A DNA stretch of 55,706 bases from NCBI GenBank assembly GCA_964452575.1, contig CAYVMN010000003.1:1-55706 (forward strand), given 5' to 3'. A program made the position numbers and the translations under genes. This document shows, one piece after another, positions 34,818 through 42,630 of this stretch. Every line of letters begins with the position of its first letter. The stretch's first letter is position 1. The notes beneath the pieces were generated by a model. The model did no database searches and was not told the DNA's origin. It saw only the letters and a program-made list of their open reading frames with translations. Origin of the DNA: CAYVMN01 sp964452575. Its GTDB lineage: Bacteria; Desulfobacterota; DSM-4660; Desulfatiglandales; Desulfatiglandaceae.

Positions 34818-35069
34818 ATGATTGAAAAAATTGAATTTTTTACTGCAGGCTGCCCCAGGTCGCAAATTAGCGGAAAGAATCTTAAGAAGGCCCTTCAACA
34901 ACTAGGGGTGGATATCGAGTTTGAACCCATCGATGATCCCAGAATACACGAGCAGCACGGTGTCTCCGCGTTCCCCGCGATCAAGATCAATGGGGAGATC
35001 AAATCAGAAGGTCTATTTCTTTCAGTCGATGATTGCAAGGAGATCTTGTCGGAATATATCGATAAATGA
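34818..35069 (+). CDS. mini-thioredoxin/glutaredoxin-like protein with CPxS site
   Basis: An 83-residue thioredoxin-fold protein: EFFTAGCPRSQISG carries one cysteine followed by Ser at the CxxC second position (C-P-R-S), and the cis-Pro loop reads VSAFPAIKINGE. No other cysteine is present, so it acts as a monothiol at most, or in binding a metal or thiolated compound. It is distantly similar to the CxxC protein at 17181. Located between the THF methyltransferase and the selenoprotein. Confidence 0.75.
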   Translation: MIEKIEFFTAGCPRSQISGKNLKKALQQLGVDIEFEPIDDPRIHEQHGVSAFPAIKINGEIKSEGLFLSVDDCKEILSEYIDK

Positions 35070-35238
35070 TCTGTGCGGAAACCCTATCGGAAGAGTTAGA
35101 GAAGAGCCCAGTTGTTAGATAGAGGACGCCTATACCCAGGCGTAATAAGACTATATACCGTGGCCCTGAATATAAGAGCCTGAAGAGCAACATCGAGCAA
35201 AGAACAAAGGAACTTTGTAAAAGAGGAGCTTGCTGACA

Positions 35239-35886
35239 GTGAATCAACCTGAAGACAAAACCCAAAGACACCTTTCTCTTTCCATTGAAGAGGCAAGCAG
35301 AAAGGTTTCGGAACTGTATCGTTCGGGAACGAACTGAGACAAGGCTGTTCTGCAGGTCTTGCAGGATATCTTGAGGTTGCCCCCTGATAAATGGGATTTT
35401 ACAGATTTTTATTCGGATAAGCCAGATGCAGATATATTTTTCTGCAGGGCTTTAGTTGCCGGAGCGGTTGGCATGTATCTGGATGTCATCTCCAAGCGGC
35501 GAATCGATCAACAGGGATTCCGGCAAGGCGGGAAAGAATCTCTTGAGCGAGTGATCCATCTGTTTAATGCCTTTCTGAGAGAGACCTGTGGCAGGAGTAA
35601 TGAGAACCCAGAAGGCTTCGATCCATTTGTTAATGACGAATATTTAAAAGGCGTTTCCATCGATGAAGTGGATCGAAAAGAGTACATAGAAAGGGTAACG
35701 AAGCTATTCAGCGATTTCCACAATCAATTCGGAGTTTGCAGTTGTGTAGGGATACTCGGTTTTGATCCTTTCCGATACGATGAGTATGATGAAAAAACCC
35801 AGGAGCGTATTGAGGGAGGAGAATGGATGAAAAAGTGCTCTGAAGGCATGGAGAGGATTGTTCGAACAATTTGCGGTAAGCAATAG
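35239..35886 (+). CDS. selenoprotein of the C_GCAxxG_C_C family (UGA = selenocysteine)
   Basis: The frame starts at GTG 35239 with AGAGGAG ten bases upstream and is interrupted by a single TGA at 35335-35337 (residue 33), then stays open to 35886 (215 residues). Before the TGA: SIEEASRKVSELYRSGTN; after it: DKAVLQVLQDILRLP. This matches the C_GCAxxG_C_C family pattern xELYxxGxNC-x-xAVL, with the first conserved Cys replaced by the UGA. The later family Cys sites are present (FFCRAL, ETCGRS, GVCSCVGILGFD, KKCSEGMERI). A SECIS-like hairpin follows the UGA. The downstream half alone (from 35359) would be an artefactual start. Likely a redox or metal-thiol protein; precise role unknown. Confidence 0.8.
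35335..35367 (+). promoter_or_regulatory. bacterial SECIS element (UGA plus GGUCU hairpin)
   Basis: TGA 35335-35337 is followed 17 bases later by the apical loop GGTCT (35355-35359) on a stem CTGCA 35350-35354 / TGCAG 35360-35364, extendable by T:G and T:A pairs to seven base pairs. E. coli fdhF has 18 bases between its UGA and the same GGUCU loop. This is the SelB-binding geometry. Confidence 0.75.
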
Positions 35887-36044
35887 ACGATACTTGGGTC
35901 ACATGGTTTCAGGTGTGTGATTCGTGTGAGAGAAAAGACCGAAATTATTGTTCAACGGCGTAGAAGAGAGGAGGTGAGGCGATAGGTCAACAATGTAATT
36001 GTGAAAGTGGTGAGGTAAACAGCCAAATGAAAAAGGAGGGACAG

Positions 36045-37031
36045 ATGAATATTAAGAGATTCGTGGTCTGCATGTTTGCATTGGTTTTTCTACTTACTTC
36101 TGCTCCAGCGTTTGCACAGCTAATCAAGTCAGATGTAATCAGTACGGAGAAGATGACGATAACCTGGGGATACTGCCCTTACGGCATGCTAGAAACCTCC
36201 GTCATGAAGGTGAAAAAGTTTTATAAAAAGTATCTACCCAATGTGGATGTAGACTGGTTTTTCGGCCTCTGGAGTGTACATCTGATTAATAACTGGATTG
36301 CTGGAAAGATTGAAGTAGCCTACCTCGGGAATATGCCTGCCGTTATGCTACAAGCTAAAGTCGGGAATACCAAATGGGTTGGTGTAGCGGTATACCCGCA
36401 TGGAGAGGTCGGTGCGATATTTGTGCCGAAGGACTCGAAGATTAAATCCGTCAAGGAATTGGACGGCGCAACAATTGCTACTGGAGTTGGGTCCTCTCAC
36501 CACCGTATCCTCGAAGAGATAGCAAGGCAGGAAGGAATAAAATTTAATATTGTGAGCCAGAATCCGGAGGTGGCTGTTGGGAACCTGGAAGCGGGAAAGC
36601 TCCAGGCCTTCTGCTATTGGCCGCCTTATATTGAACTTTGCAGGGAAAAAGGGATCGGAAAGTGTCTCGAGCCTTGCAATGCGAAGAAGTATGAGCCTTA
36701 TGTAAATGCCATATGGCCGATTTTGGTGAGTGAGAGGTTTGCGAAGGCGCATCCTGATATCGTAAGAGGGCTCGTCAAGGCTGATAACGACCTGCACAAC
36801 TTTATGATGCAGCATCCTGATGAAGCAGCGGAGATCGTTTACAATGAATTAGAAAAGAAGATCCCCTTAGAATCCTTAAAGCGCTCCCTTGCAAGATACA
36901 AATACTCAAACGAACTGACCGATGAACACATTGAAGTCATGCAAAGAGATATTGACTTTTTGTATTCAAAAGGCTTCCTCAAGAAACACTTCAAGGCCAA
37001 GGATTGGGCTGATAACAGCTTCTATAAGTGA
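36045..37031 (+). CDS. NitT/TauT-type ABC transporter substrate-binding protein
   Basis: About 328 residues, start MNIKRFVVCMFALVFLLTSA (signal peptide, cut after AFA-Q), chosen at ATG 36045 because of AAGGAGGG nine bases before it. The mature part begins with the family pattern TITWGYCPYGMLETSVMK and has AYLGNMPAVMLQAK, ELDGATIATGVGSSHHRILE and LEAGKLQAFCYWPPY. Such proteins bind nitrate, taurine, sulfonates, thiamine precursors and other small anions. A hairpin at 37075-37103 follows. Substrate is likely the methylated compound, inferred from context only. Confidence 0.9.
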   Translation: MNIKRFVVCMFALVFLLTSAPAFAQLIKSDVISTEKMTITWGYCPYGMLETSVMKVKKFYKKYLPNVDVDWFFGLWSVHLINNWIAGKIEVAYLGNMPAVMLQAKVGNTKWVGVAVYPHGEVGAIFVPKDSKIKSVKELDGATIATGVGSSHHRILEEIARQEGIKFNIVSQNPEVAVGNLEAGKLQAFCYWPPYIELCREKGIGKCLEPCNAKKYEPYVNAIWPILVSERFAKAHPDIVRGLVKADNDLHNFMMQHPDEAAEIVYNELEKKIPLESLKRSLARYKYSNELTDEHIEVMQRDIDFLYSKGFLKKHFKAKDWADNSFYK

Positions 37032-37074
37032 ATAGATGTCTTGCTGTAGAAAGTGATCAGCTTAACAGCTCCGT

Positions 37075-37103
37075 CAGGGAGGATTCATTCGTCATCCTCC
37101 CTG
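37075..37103 (+). terminator. intercistronic hairpin after the binding-protein gene
   Basis: CAGGGAGGAT 37075-37084 pairs perfectly with ATCCTCCCTG 37094-37103 (10 bp, 9-base loop). No T-run follows; it probably protects the binding-protein message and reduces read-through. Confidence 0.6.
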
Positions 37104-37168
37104 GCAACACAAATGTTCAGATCAGCCTTAAGAAAGATACCAGTATTAAATTAAGGAAAGAATGAATC

Positions 37169-38017
37169 ATGGCTGATGCAAAACGAGAAACCTTGGACTT
37201 TGTCTTTGAACGACCGACCCTCGTATCCAAGGTTTTTGGCGAGAAGACGATATTAAACACCATTTCGATTCTGTCTCTGTTCTTGGCCTGGGCCTTACTG
37301 GTTCATTTCCAGGTATACCGTTTTGCATTATTGCCGAGTCCCGGTGAAGTATGGGATGAGGGTGTTAGGTGGGTGAAAACCAATGTGTTTTGGTTTGATA
37401 CGTTCGCAACTACCATGAGAGTTTTGGCAGGGGTGTCGGCGGCCTATCTGGTTGGAATCCCATTGGGGCTGATGATCGGCTGGAGAAAGGTGTTTTCTGA
37501 TCTCACCTTCCCGACCTTAGAAATCCTTCGCCCGATTCCGGCCCCTGCGTATCTTCCCATAGCGATTCTGCTCTTGCCGTGGCAGGAGGCGAGTGTAGCC
37601 TTTATACCTTTTATAGATGCCTTTTTCCCGGTACTTCTAAACACCATTACCGGGGTCAAGTTAATCGACCGCGACTATTTTAGGGCAGCCCGGTGCCTGG
37701 GGTCGAGCCCCAGTCAAATATTCTGGAACGTGGTCTTGCCCGGTGCCTTGCCATCAATCTCATCAGGATGCGCCATCGGTATGGGCATCGGTTGGATGGG
37801 AGCGGTTGTGGGGGAGATGATTACCGGGAAATGGGGCCTTGGGTACCGGATTTGGGAATCATATATCCTTATCAGATATCCATTGATTGTTGACGGGATG
37901 ATTGCCATTGGCGTGCTGGGCTTTGCCTCGTCGGTGCTAATTCGATACCTAACCATTCGGCTCATTCCATGGCGGAAGGCCATTACCGAGTCCCTTGACG
38001 AATCCATCACCAAATAG
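37169..38017 (+). CDS. ABC transporter permease, SsuC/TauC/NrtB type (first)
   Basis: A 282-residue inner-membrane permease with about six segments and the BPD_transp_1 coupling region RAARCLGSSPSQIFWNVVLP. Homologous to SsuC/TauC. It is followed after 14 bases by a second permease gene, so the channel is a heterodimer. It starts ATG 37169 after TAAGGAAAG. Confidence 0.92.
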   Translation: MADAKRETLDFVFERPTLVSKVFGEKTILNTISILSLFLAWALLVHFQVYRFALLPSPGEVWDEGVRWVKTNVFWFDTFATTMRVLAGVSAAYLVGIPLGLMIGWRKVFSDLTFPTLEILRPIPAPAYLPIAILLLPWQEASVAFIPFIDAFFPVLLNTITGVKLIDRDYFRAARCLGSSPSQIFWNVVLPGALPSISSGCAIGMGIGWMGAVVGEMITGKWGLGYRIWESYILIRYPLIVDGMIAIGVLGFASSVLIRYLTIRLIPWRKAITESLDESITK

Positions 38018-38031
38018 AGAGGTCGAAAACG

Positions 38032-38838
38032 ATGTCGAGTAACACAACCGTTATTGAATCTCAGGTCTGGAGGCAATTTCGGAGGATAGTCTTCAACTGG
38101 ACCCTTGCGAGAAGAATTCTTTCACTGGTTATCTTTCTAGTATTCTGGACTATGCTGGTACATTTCATTGACTATTTCCAGCTGGTCCCCTCACCTAAGG
38201 CCGTCTTTTTGGCGATATTCGACCTCCCTGTGACCGTGGTACTAAAAAATATTGGACTAAGCTTTTTCAGGGTCTTAGCAGGGTTTTGCCTGGGGTTGCT
38301 TATTGGATTTCCCATGGGGGTGGCAATCGGATATTCAAGGATATTGAACCATCTGATCTTTCCAGCCTTTGAGATGATTCGCCCGATCCCCCCCATTGCC
38401 TGGATTCCGTTGGCCGTGCTGTTCTTTATTAATTTCGAATCCCAGGCCGTGTTTCTGACCTTTTACGGTGCCTTCTTCCCTATTGTCTATAACACAATGG
38501 GTGGGATTTCCGAAGTGGATATCCGCTTACCACGGGCTGCCATGTCCTTTGGAGTTGGCAAGAGGCTTTTGCTATGGAAAGTGATCCTCCCTGCCGCCAT
38601 GCCGCAAGTCTTCACGGGGATGAAACTCGCCATGGGAATTACGTGGATCCTGGTCGTCGCTGCGGAGATGCTTTCCAACAAAGGGGGAATGGGCTATTAC
38701 ATTTGGTATAATCATACCGTGATGGACTATCCCCATGTGATTTTGGGGATGGGAATCATTGGTTTGAGCGGGGCAATGTGCAGCGTTGGGGTCGGTCTTG
38801 TGGGTAACTACTTCACGAGATGGCAGAGGTTATTTTAA
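38032..38838 (+). CDS. ABC transporter permease, SsuC/TauC/NrtB type (second)
   Basis: A 268-residue permease homologous to the previous one. The EAA coupling loop reads RAAMSFGVGKRLLLWKVILP, and MIRPIPPIAWIPLAVLFF precedes it as in the sulfonate/nitrate family. Two different permeases with two different ATPases make a fully heteromeric importer. Confidence 0.92.
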   Translation: MSSNTTVIESQVWRQFRRIVFNWTLARRILSLVIFLVFWTMLVHFIDYFQLVPSPKAVFLAIFDLPVTVVLKNIGLSFFRVLAGFCLGLLIGFPMGVAIGYSRILNHLIFPAFEMIRPIPPIAWIPLAVLFFINFESQAVFLTFYGAFFPIVYNTMGGISEVDIRLPRAAMSFGVGKRLLLWKVILPAAMPQVFTGMKLAMGITWILVVAAEMLSNKGGMGYYIWYNHTVMDYPHVILGMGIIGLSGAMCSVGVGLVGNYFTRWQRLF

Positions 38839-38848
38839 GGGGGGATGT

Positions 38849-39706
38849 ATGGTTGCCAAGAGCCAAGAGAGTGAGATTGTCTTCAAGGACGTGAGCAAAG
38901 TGGCCCATTCTAAGAAAAGCCACACGGTTATTCTAAATAACTGCTCATTCTTAGTGGAAGCCGGGAAGCTGACAGTCCTAATCGGTCCATCAGGGTGTGG
39001 GAAAACAACGATTATTAACCTCATTGCAGGATACGAAAGACCCGATCGCGGAGAGGTTATGATGGATGGAAAAGTCGTGCCCGGCCCCAACTGGGAGCGT
39101 CTGGTGGTCTTTCAAGAAACAGCCCTCTTTCCCTGGTTGACCTGCTACGAGAATGTTATGTTTGGTCCTATTGCCCGCAGGGCTATTTCTAAAAAAGAGA
39201 CGCATAAGGAGGCGATTTCGCTTCTAGAGAGGGTGGGCCTTGGCGATTTTATCGACAAATACCCGAGTCAACTCAGCGGAGGCATGCAACGGCGGGCCGA
39301 ACTGGCAAGGGCCCTGATCAACAAACCCAAGGTCATGCTTATGGATGATCCGTTTCGTGGTCTGGACGCCATGACCCGTAAGTTGATGCAACAGTATTAT
39401 CTGAAGCTTTTTGAGGAAACGGGAGGAACCCATGTCTTCGTAACATCGGAACTGGAAGAAGCGATAATTCTGGCAGACAATCTCTTAGTCATGACCAACA
39501 AACCATCCAAGATAAGGAAGGTTATTGACGTTGATCTGGCCCGTCCGCGTGACTGGAGCATGGCCTCCTCGAAAAACTACCTTGAAATTAAGGCGGAGGC
39601 CCTGGAGGTTATCCACGAAGAGGCTGTCAAGGCCTCAGCTGCCAGCGGCAAGGTGGATGTCGATCTTAGAGGTTTATTGAGGAAGGTAGAGACAAAGCAG
39701 AGTTAG
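38849..39706 (+). CDS. ABC transporter ATP-binding protein with degenerate catalytic residues
   Basis: 285 residues from ATG 38849 (AAGGGGGG upstream). Walker A GPSGCGKTT (from Gly46) and signature LSGGMQRRAELARAL are sound. Walker B ends MLMDDPF, so the catalytic Glu is Asp167; the H-loop reads VFVTSELEEAI, so the switch His is Ser200. Both changes weaken ATP hydrolysis at the site formed by this Walker motif. The partner, 39726-40571, has canonical Glu and His but an altered signature. Energises the importer above. Confidence 0.9.
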   Translation: MVAKSQESEIVFKDVSKVAHSKKSHTVILNNCSFLVEAGKLTVLIGPSGCGKTTIINLIAGYERPDRGEVMMDGKVVPGPNWERLVVFQETALFPWLTCYENVMFGPIARRAISKKETHKEAISLLERVGLGDFIDKYPSQLSGGMQRRAELARALINKPKVMLMDDPFRGLDAMTRKLMQQYYLKLFEETGGTHVFVTSELEEAIILADNLLVMTNKPSKIRKVIDVDLARPRDWSMASSKNYLEIKAEALEVIHEEAVKASAASGKVDVDLRGLLRKVETKQS

Positions 39707-39725
39707 ACGAAAAGAGGAGAAGCGA

Positions 39726-40571
39726 TTGGCGAGTGCAAGTGTGGAAAATCGGGGGGGGGAAATCTTCATCGATCATGTAGAGAAGGTGTACGACCCAGAG
39801 GGAGTCAACGTCCATGCCCTTCAAGATTGCACTGCGGATATCAAGCCGGGTGAATTGGCCATGATCGTAGGGCCATCCGGATGCGGTAAGACCACTCTAT
39901 TAAATGCAATTGCAGGGTTCGACAATGCAACTGGCGGGGCAATCTATTTGGATGGTGTATTGATCGCCTCTCCTGATATAATTCAATCACCGGGCGCGGA
40001 TCGTATAGTTGTTTTCCAGGGTGGCGCCTTATTCCCGTGGAAGACAGTCTTAAACAACATCATCTACGGTCCAGTAATGCAGGGAAAAATGACCGTGGAT
40101 GAAGCCGTAAGCGAAGCCCGGAGTCTGATGGAAAGGTTGGGACTTAGCAGGAATATAGAGGACCTATATCCCGATAGTCTTTCCTCAGGAATGAGACGTC
40201 AGGTGGAGATTATAAGGGCCCTAGTCAATGACCCCAAAGTCTTGTTATTGGATGAGCCGTTCAGGGCCCTGGACAGCATGACTAAAGGCCTAATGCACGA
40301 ATACCTCCTTGGGGTATTCGAGATGACCCATAAGACTATCTTCTTTATCACCCATGATCTGGAAGAGGCCGTCTTTTTGGCCGACCGAGTCTATGTTATG
40401 ACGACTCGCCCAGGAACTTTCAAGGCCGTAATTGATGTGGATATCCCTAGACCCAGGGGCTTTAGAGTGCTTGCCACTGAGCGGTTTGCGGAGCTTAAGA
40501 GACAAATTACAGCAGAGGTGGAGGAAGAAACCATGAAGGCCTTTGAGGCGGGGGAACGAGAACTGGCCTAA
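39726..40571 (+). CDS. ABC transporter ATP-binding protein (partner)
   Basis: 281 residues from TTG 39726 (GAGGAGAAG upstream). Walker A GPSGCGKTT, Walker B LLLDEPFRALD with Glu177, H-loop ITHDLEEA with His210: fully canonical. The ABC signature is LSSGMRRQ (residues 152-159) rather than LSGGQ. Combined with the degenerate residues of 38849-39706, the composite site made of that protein's Walker motifs and this signature is the impaired one, leaving one canonical site. Confidence 0.9.
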   Translation: MASASVENRGGEIFIDHVEKVYDPEGVNVHALQDCTADIKPGELAMIVGPSGCGKTTLLNAIAGFDNATGGAIYLDGVLIASPDIIQSPGADRIVVFQGGALFPWKTVLNNIIYGPVMQGKMTVDEAVSEARSLMERLGLSRNIEDLYPDSLSSGMRRQVEIIRALVNDPKVLLLDEPFRALDSMTKGLMHEYLLGVFEMTHKTIFFITHDLEEAVFLADRVYVMTTRPGTFKAVIDVDIPRPRGFRVLATERFAELKRQITAEVEEETMKAFEAGERELA

Positions 40572-40729
40572 ACTCAGGCGATTTTTCATGATTCGATGTT
40601 GGATTCGACTTGCCTGGAGTTGAGGGCTCGCGGAAGCAGTGTCACTGTGTTGGGTGCGTTTTTTTAATCCGGATGGCTAAAGAAGAGGCAGAGATTGGAA
40701 GCGAATGATAAGAAAGAGGAGATTAGACG
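40572..40729. other. short gap between the ATPase and TusA-like genes
   Basis: 158 bases without a recognised feature other than the RBS of the TusA-like gene. Confidence 0.5.
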
Positions 40730-40975
40730 ATGGGCCTTACAAAAATAGAACCCGATGTAACTCTTGACGTAAGGGGTCTAAGTTGTCCGATGCCGGTGTT
40801 AAAGACGGCAAAGGCGATGAAGGACATGGAGTCAGGGCAGGTTATTGAGGTGCTGGGTACCGATCCCGGCACAAAAAATGATATGCCGAAGCTTGCCCAA
40901 AAAGCAGGGAATGAGTGGTTGGGCTTCTTAGATGATGAAGAAGGTTTCTATCGATTCTACCTGAAAAAAGGATAA
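40730..40975 (+). CDS. TusA/SirA-like sulfurtransferase family protein
   Basis: An 81-residue protein with the family motif VRGLSCPMPVLKTAKAM, catalytic Cys at about residue 20, and a fold-completing GFYRFYLKKG end. TusA-type proteins relay sulfur (or, in YedF-type proteins, selenium-related traffic) as persulfides. It is last in the plus-strand operon, preceded by AGGAGA. Whether it serves the selenoprotein or Fe-S/thiolation chemistry is unknown. Confidence 0.88.
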   Translation: MGLTKIEPDVTLDVRGLSCPMPVLKTAKAMKDMESGQVIEVLGTDPGTKNDMPKLAQKAGNEWLGFLDDEEGFYRFYLKKG

Positions 40976-41124
40976 TCAGCAGTTGAGACAATCCATCATA
41001 AACAGGCCGCTGACCGTGGATTTGGGTTGGCGAGCCGGAAATCAACAAATCAGTGCAAATACATGTCAGGGCCTTAAAGAGGCCGATCAGGTCGGGGTGG
41101 GTGCCAGGGAGGGGAGGCGATGTA

Positions 41125-42474
41125 TCAACTTTGAGTGGGGCTCTTTTTCAGGGTTCGGTAGATGTGGCCTATCGAACGCAGCCTCGCTTTTTTCTCTTTT
41201 TTCATAAAAAAGGTCTTTTCAATCCTGTTCCAGGCACCCTTTCCGACTGTTCTCGGGAAATCACGAGGAATCGGGCTGTCAGCGGTAGGTCCAATATTTG
41301 AATCTTTTCTGATCAAGTCATATAATCGGATGGAATCCCGCTTTAACCACTCCATTGCGGATTTTCCGGAGAGGAGTTCCTTTGAGGCCTGGAGTAGATC
41401 ATCAGGCTTCACACTCAGTATCCATCCCCTCCCGTATGGATCTAGAGTGACAAGTGATGGATTGTCCCCAATATCCGGGTTGATTTCTACGACCTCTCCC
41501 TTTAAGGGGGTGTACATGTGAAGTGTCATTTCGTCACCGGAGATCGCCCAGAGGGGGTCCCCTTTTTCCACCGTCGTGTTTACGGGACTTAGTCTTATAT
41601 GATTCACGTCTCCTATGATTTGGCGGGTAAAGTCATCGATTCCCATCCTGACCGATCCGTTTATGCGTTTGACCCAGACATGACCTTCCCCATACATGCG
41701 GTCAAACAGGAGCTCGAACCGGCCTATCTTCTCCCTCTCTTTCTCGCGCGCCTGTTTTAGGATGAATACGGGGTGTGTCTTGGCAAGATCTTCCATCCGC
41801 TGGTCTACCTCACAATTCCAGCATTCGTAGTTGTTAGGGCAGATCTTGTGCGAGACAAAGCCCATGCGCATGTAACGACACTTTCGCAAAGGGCCCGGCA
41901 GGTTTCTCCATCGCAAGACATTTTCATGTTCCATTTTCATGGCACCGGTAGGGCACACGTAAGAACATGATCCGCATCCGATACAATCTTCGGATGGCAT
42001 GTCAAATGGGGTGCCGACATATCTCCTTCTCCCCCGGTTCACAAAGTCTATGGCCCCGACCCGTGCCACGTTGCGACATACCCTCACACATTGCCCACAT
42101 AAAACACAATTGCTATTCGATTCGGTAAAACGGGTCTTGGCGAGTCCAAAAGAGGCGGCAAGATTTCTGACAGAATCTACATCCGGACAGCGGGCAAGTA
42201 GGAGTTCAGCGATGACTTTTCTTCCCCTCACGAGTCGCTCGGTATTGGTCTTGACCAAGAGGCCATCCTTTACGGGGAAGGCACAGGAGGGTTGGAGACG
42301 CGTCGAACCCCCATCAGTCACTTCCACGACGCAAAGGCGACATCCCCCATAGGGCTCCATATCCTTGTGGTAACACAGAGTGGGGATCTCGATACCCTCT
42401 CTCCGAGCCACCTGAAGGATGGTCATCCCTTCTTTTGCCTCTACCCTTTTCCCATTTATTGTAATAGAGACCAT
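41125..42474 (-). CDS. ferredoxin (2Fe-2S + 4Fe-4S) fused to a lipoyl-less GcvH-like domain
   Basis: A 449-residue protein. Residues 1-90: plant-type 2Fe-2S domain as in NuoG/HydA (TLCYHKDMEPYGGCRLC ... PSC). Residues about 120-200: 4Fe-4S sites CVLCGQCVRVCRN and CIGCGSCSYVCPTG, then an extra Cys pair (ECWNCEVDQ). Residues about 255-350: GcvH-like beta-barrel (VWVKRINGSVRMGIDDFTRQ, DPLWAISGDEMTLHMYTPLK). The lipoylated Lys of GcvH (ESVKA) is absent: the stretch reads SGDEMTLH. About 95 residues follow. Probably a NuoG-like electron carrier of the upstream diaphorase; the role of the H-like domain is unknown. Last gene of the minus-strand complex. Confidence 0.85.
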   Translation of the reverse strand: MVSITINGKRVEAKEGMTILQVARREGIEIPTLCYHKDMEPYGGCRLCVVEVTDGGSTRLQPSCAFPVKDGLLVKTNTERLVRGRKVIAELLLARCPDVDSVRNLAASFGLAKTRFTESNSNCVLCGQCVRVCRNVARVGAIDFVNRGRRRYVGTPFDMPSEDCIGCGSCSYVCPTGAMKMEHENVLRWRNLPGPLRKCRYMRMGFVSHKICPNNYECWNCEVDQRMEDLAKTHPVFILKQAREKEREKIGRFELLFDRMYGEGHVWVKRINGSVRMGIDDFTRQIIGDVNHIRLSPVNTTVEKGDPLWAISGDEMTLHMYTPLKGEVVEINPDIGDNPSLVTLDPYGRGWILSVKPDDLLQASKELLSGKSAMEWLKRDSIRLYDLIRKDSNIGPTADSPIPRDFPRTVGKGAWNRIEKTFFMKKEKKARLRSIGHIYRTLKKSPTQS

Positions 42475-42630
42475 CTTACTCTCCTGATTGGCCCTAAGAA
42501 AATCCTTCCATTACTTGACTTCTGAACATCTATGGTTTCACAATAAGTCCCCAAGGCCGTCACCGCCGAGAGGGGAAGTCCAGGAGTGTTTGCCTTTCCT
42601 TGCCCCTCGAGCCTTGGGCCCTGCGCCTAC

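Noticed and set aside
35359..35886. Stand-alone ORF of 175 residues starting at a TTG
   Set aside because: It is the downstream part of the selenoprotein frame; its start lies within the SECIS loop and has no RBS.
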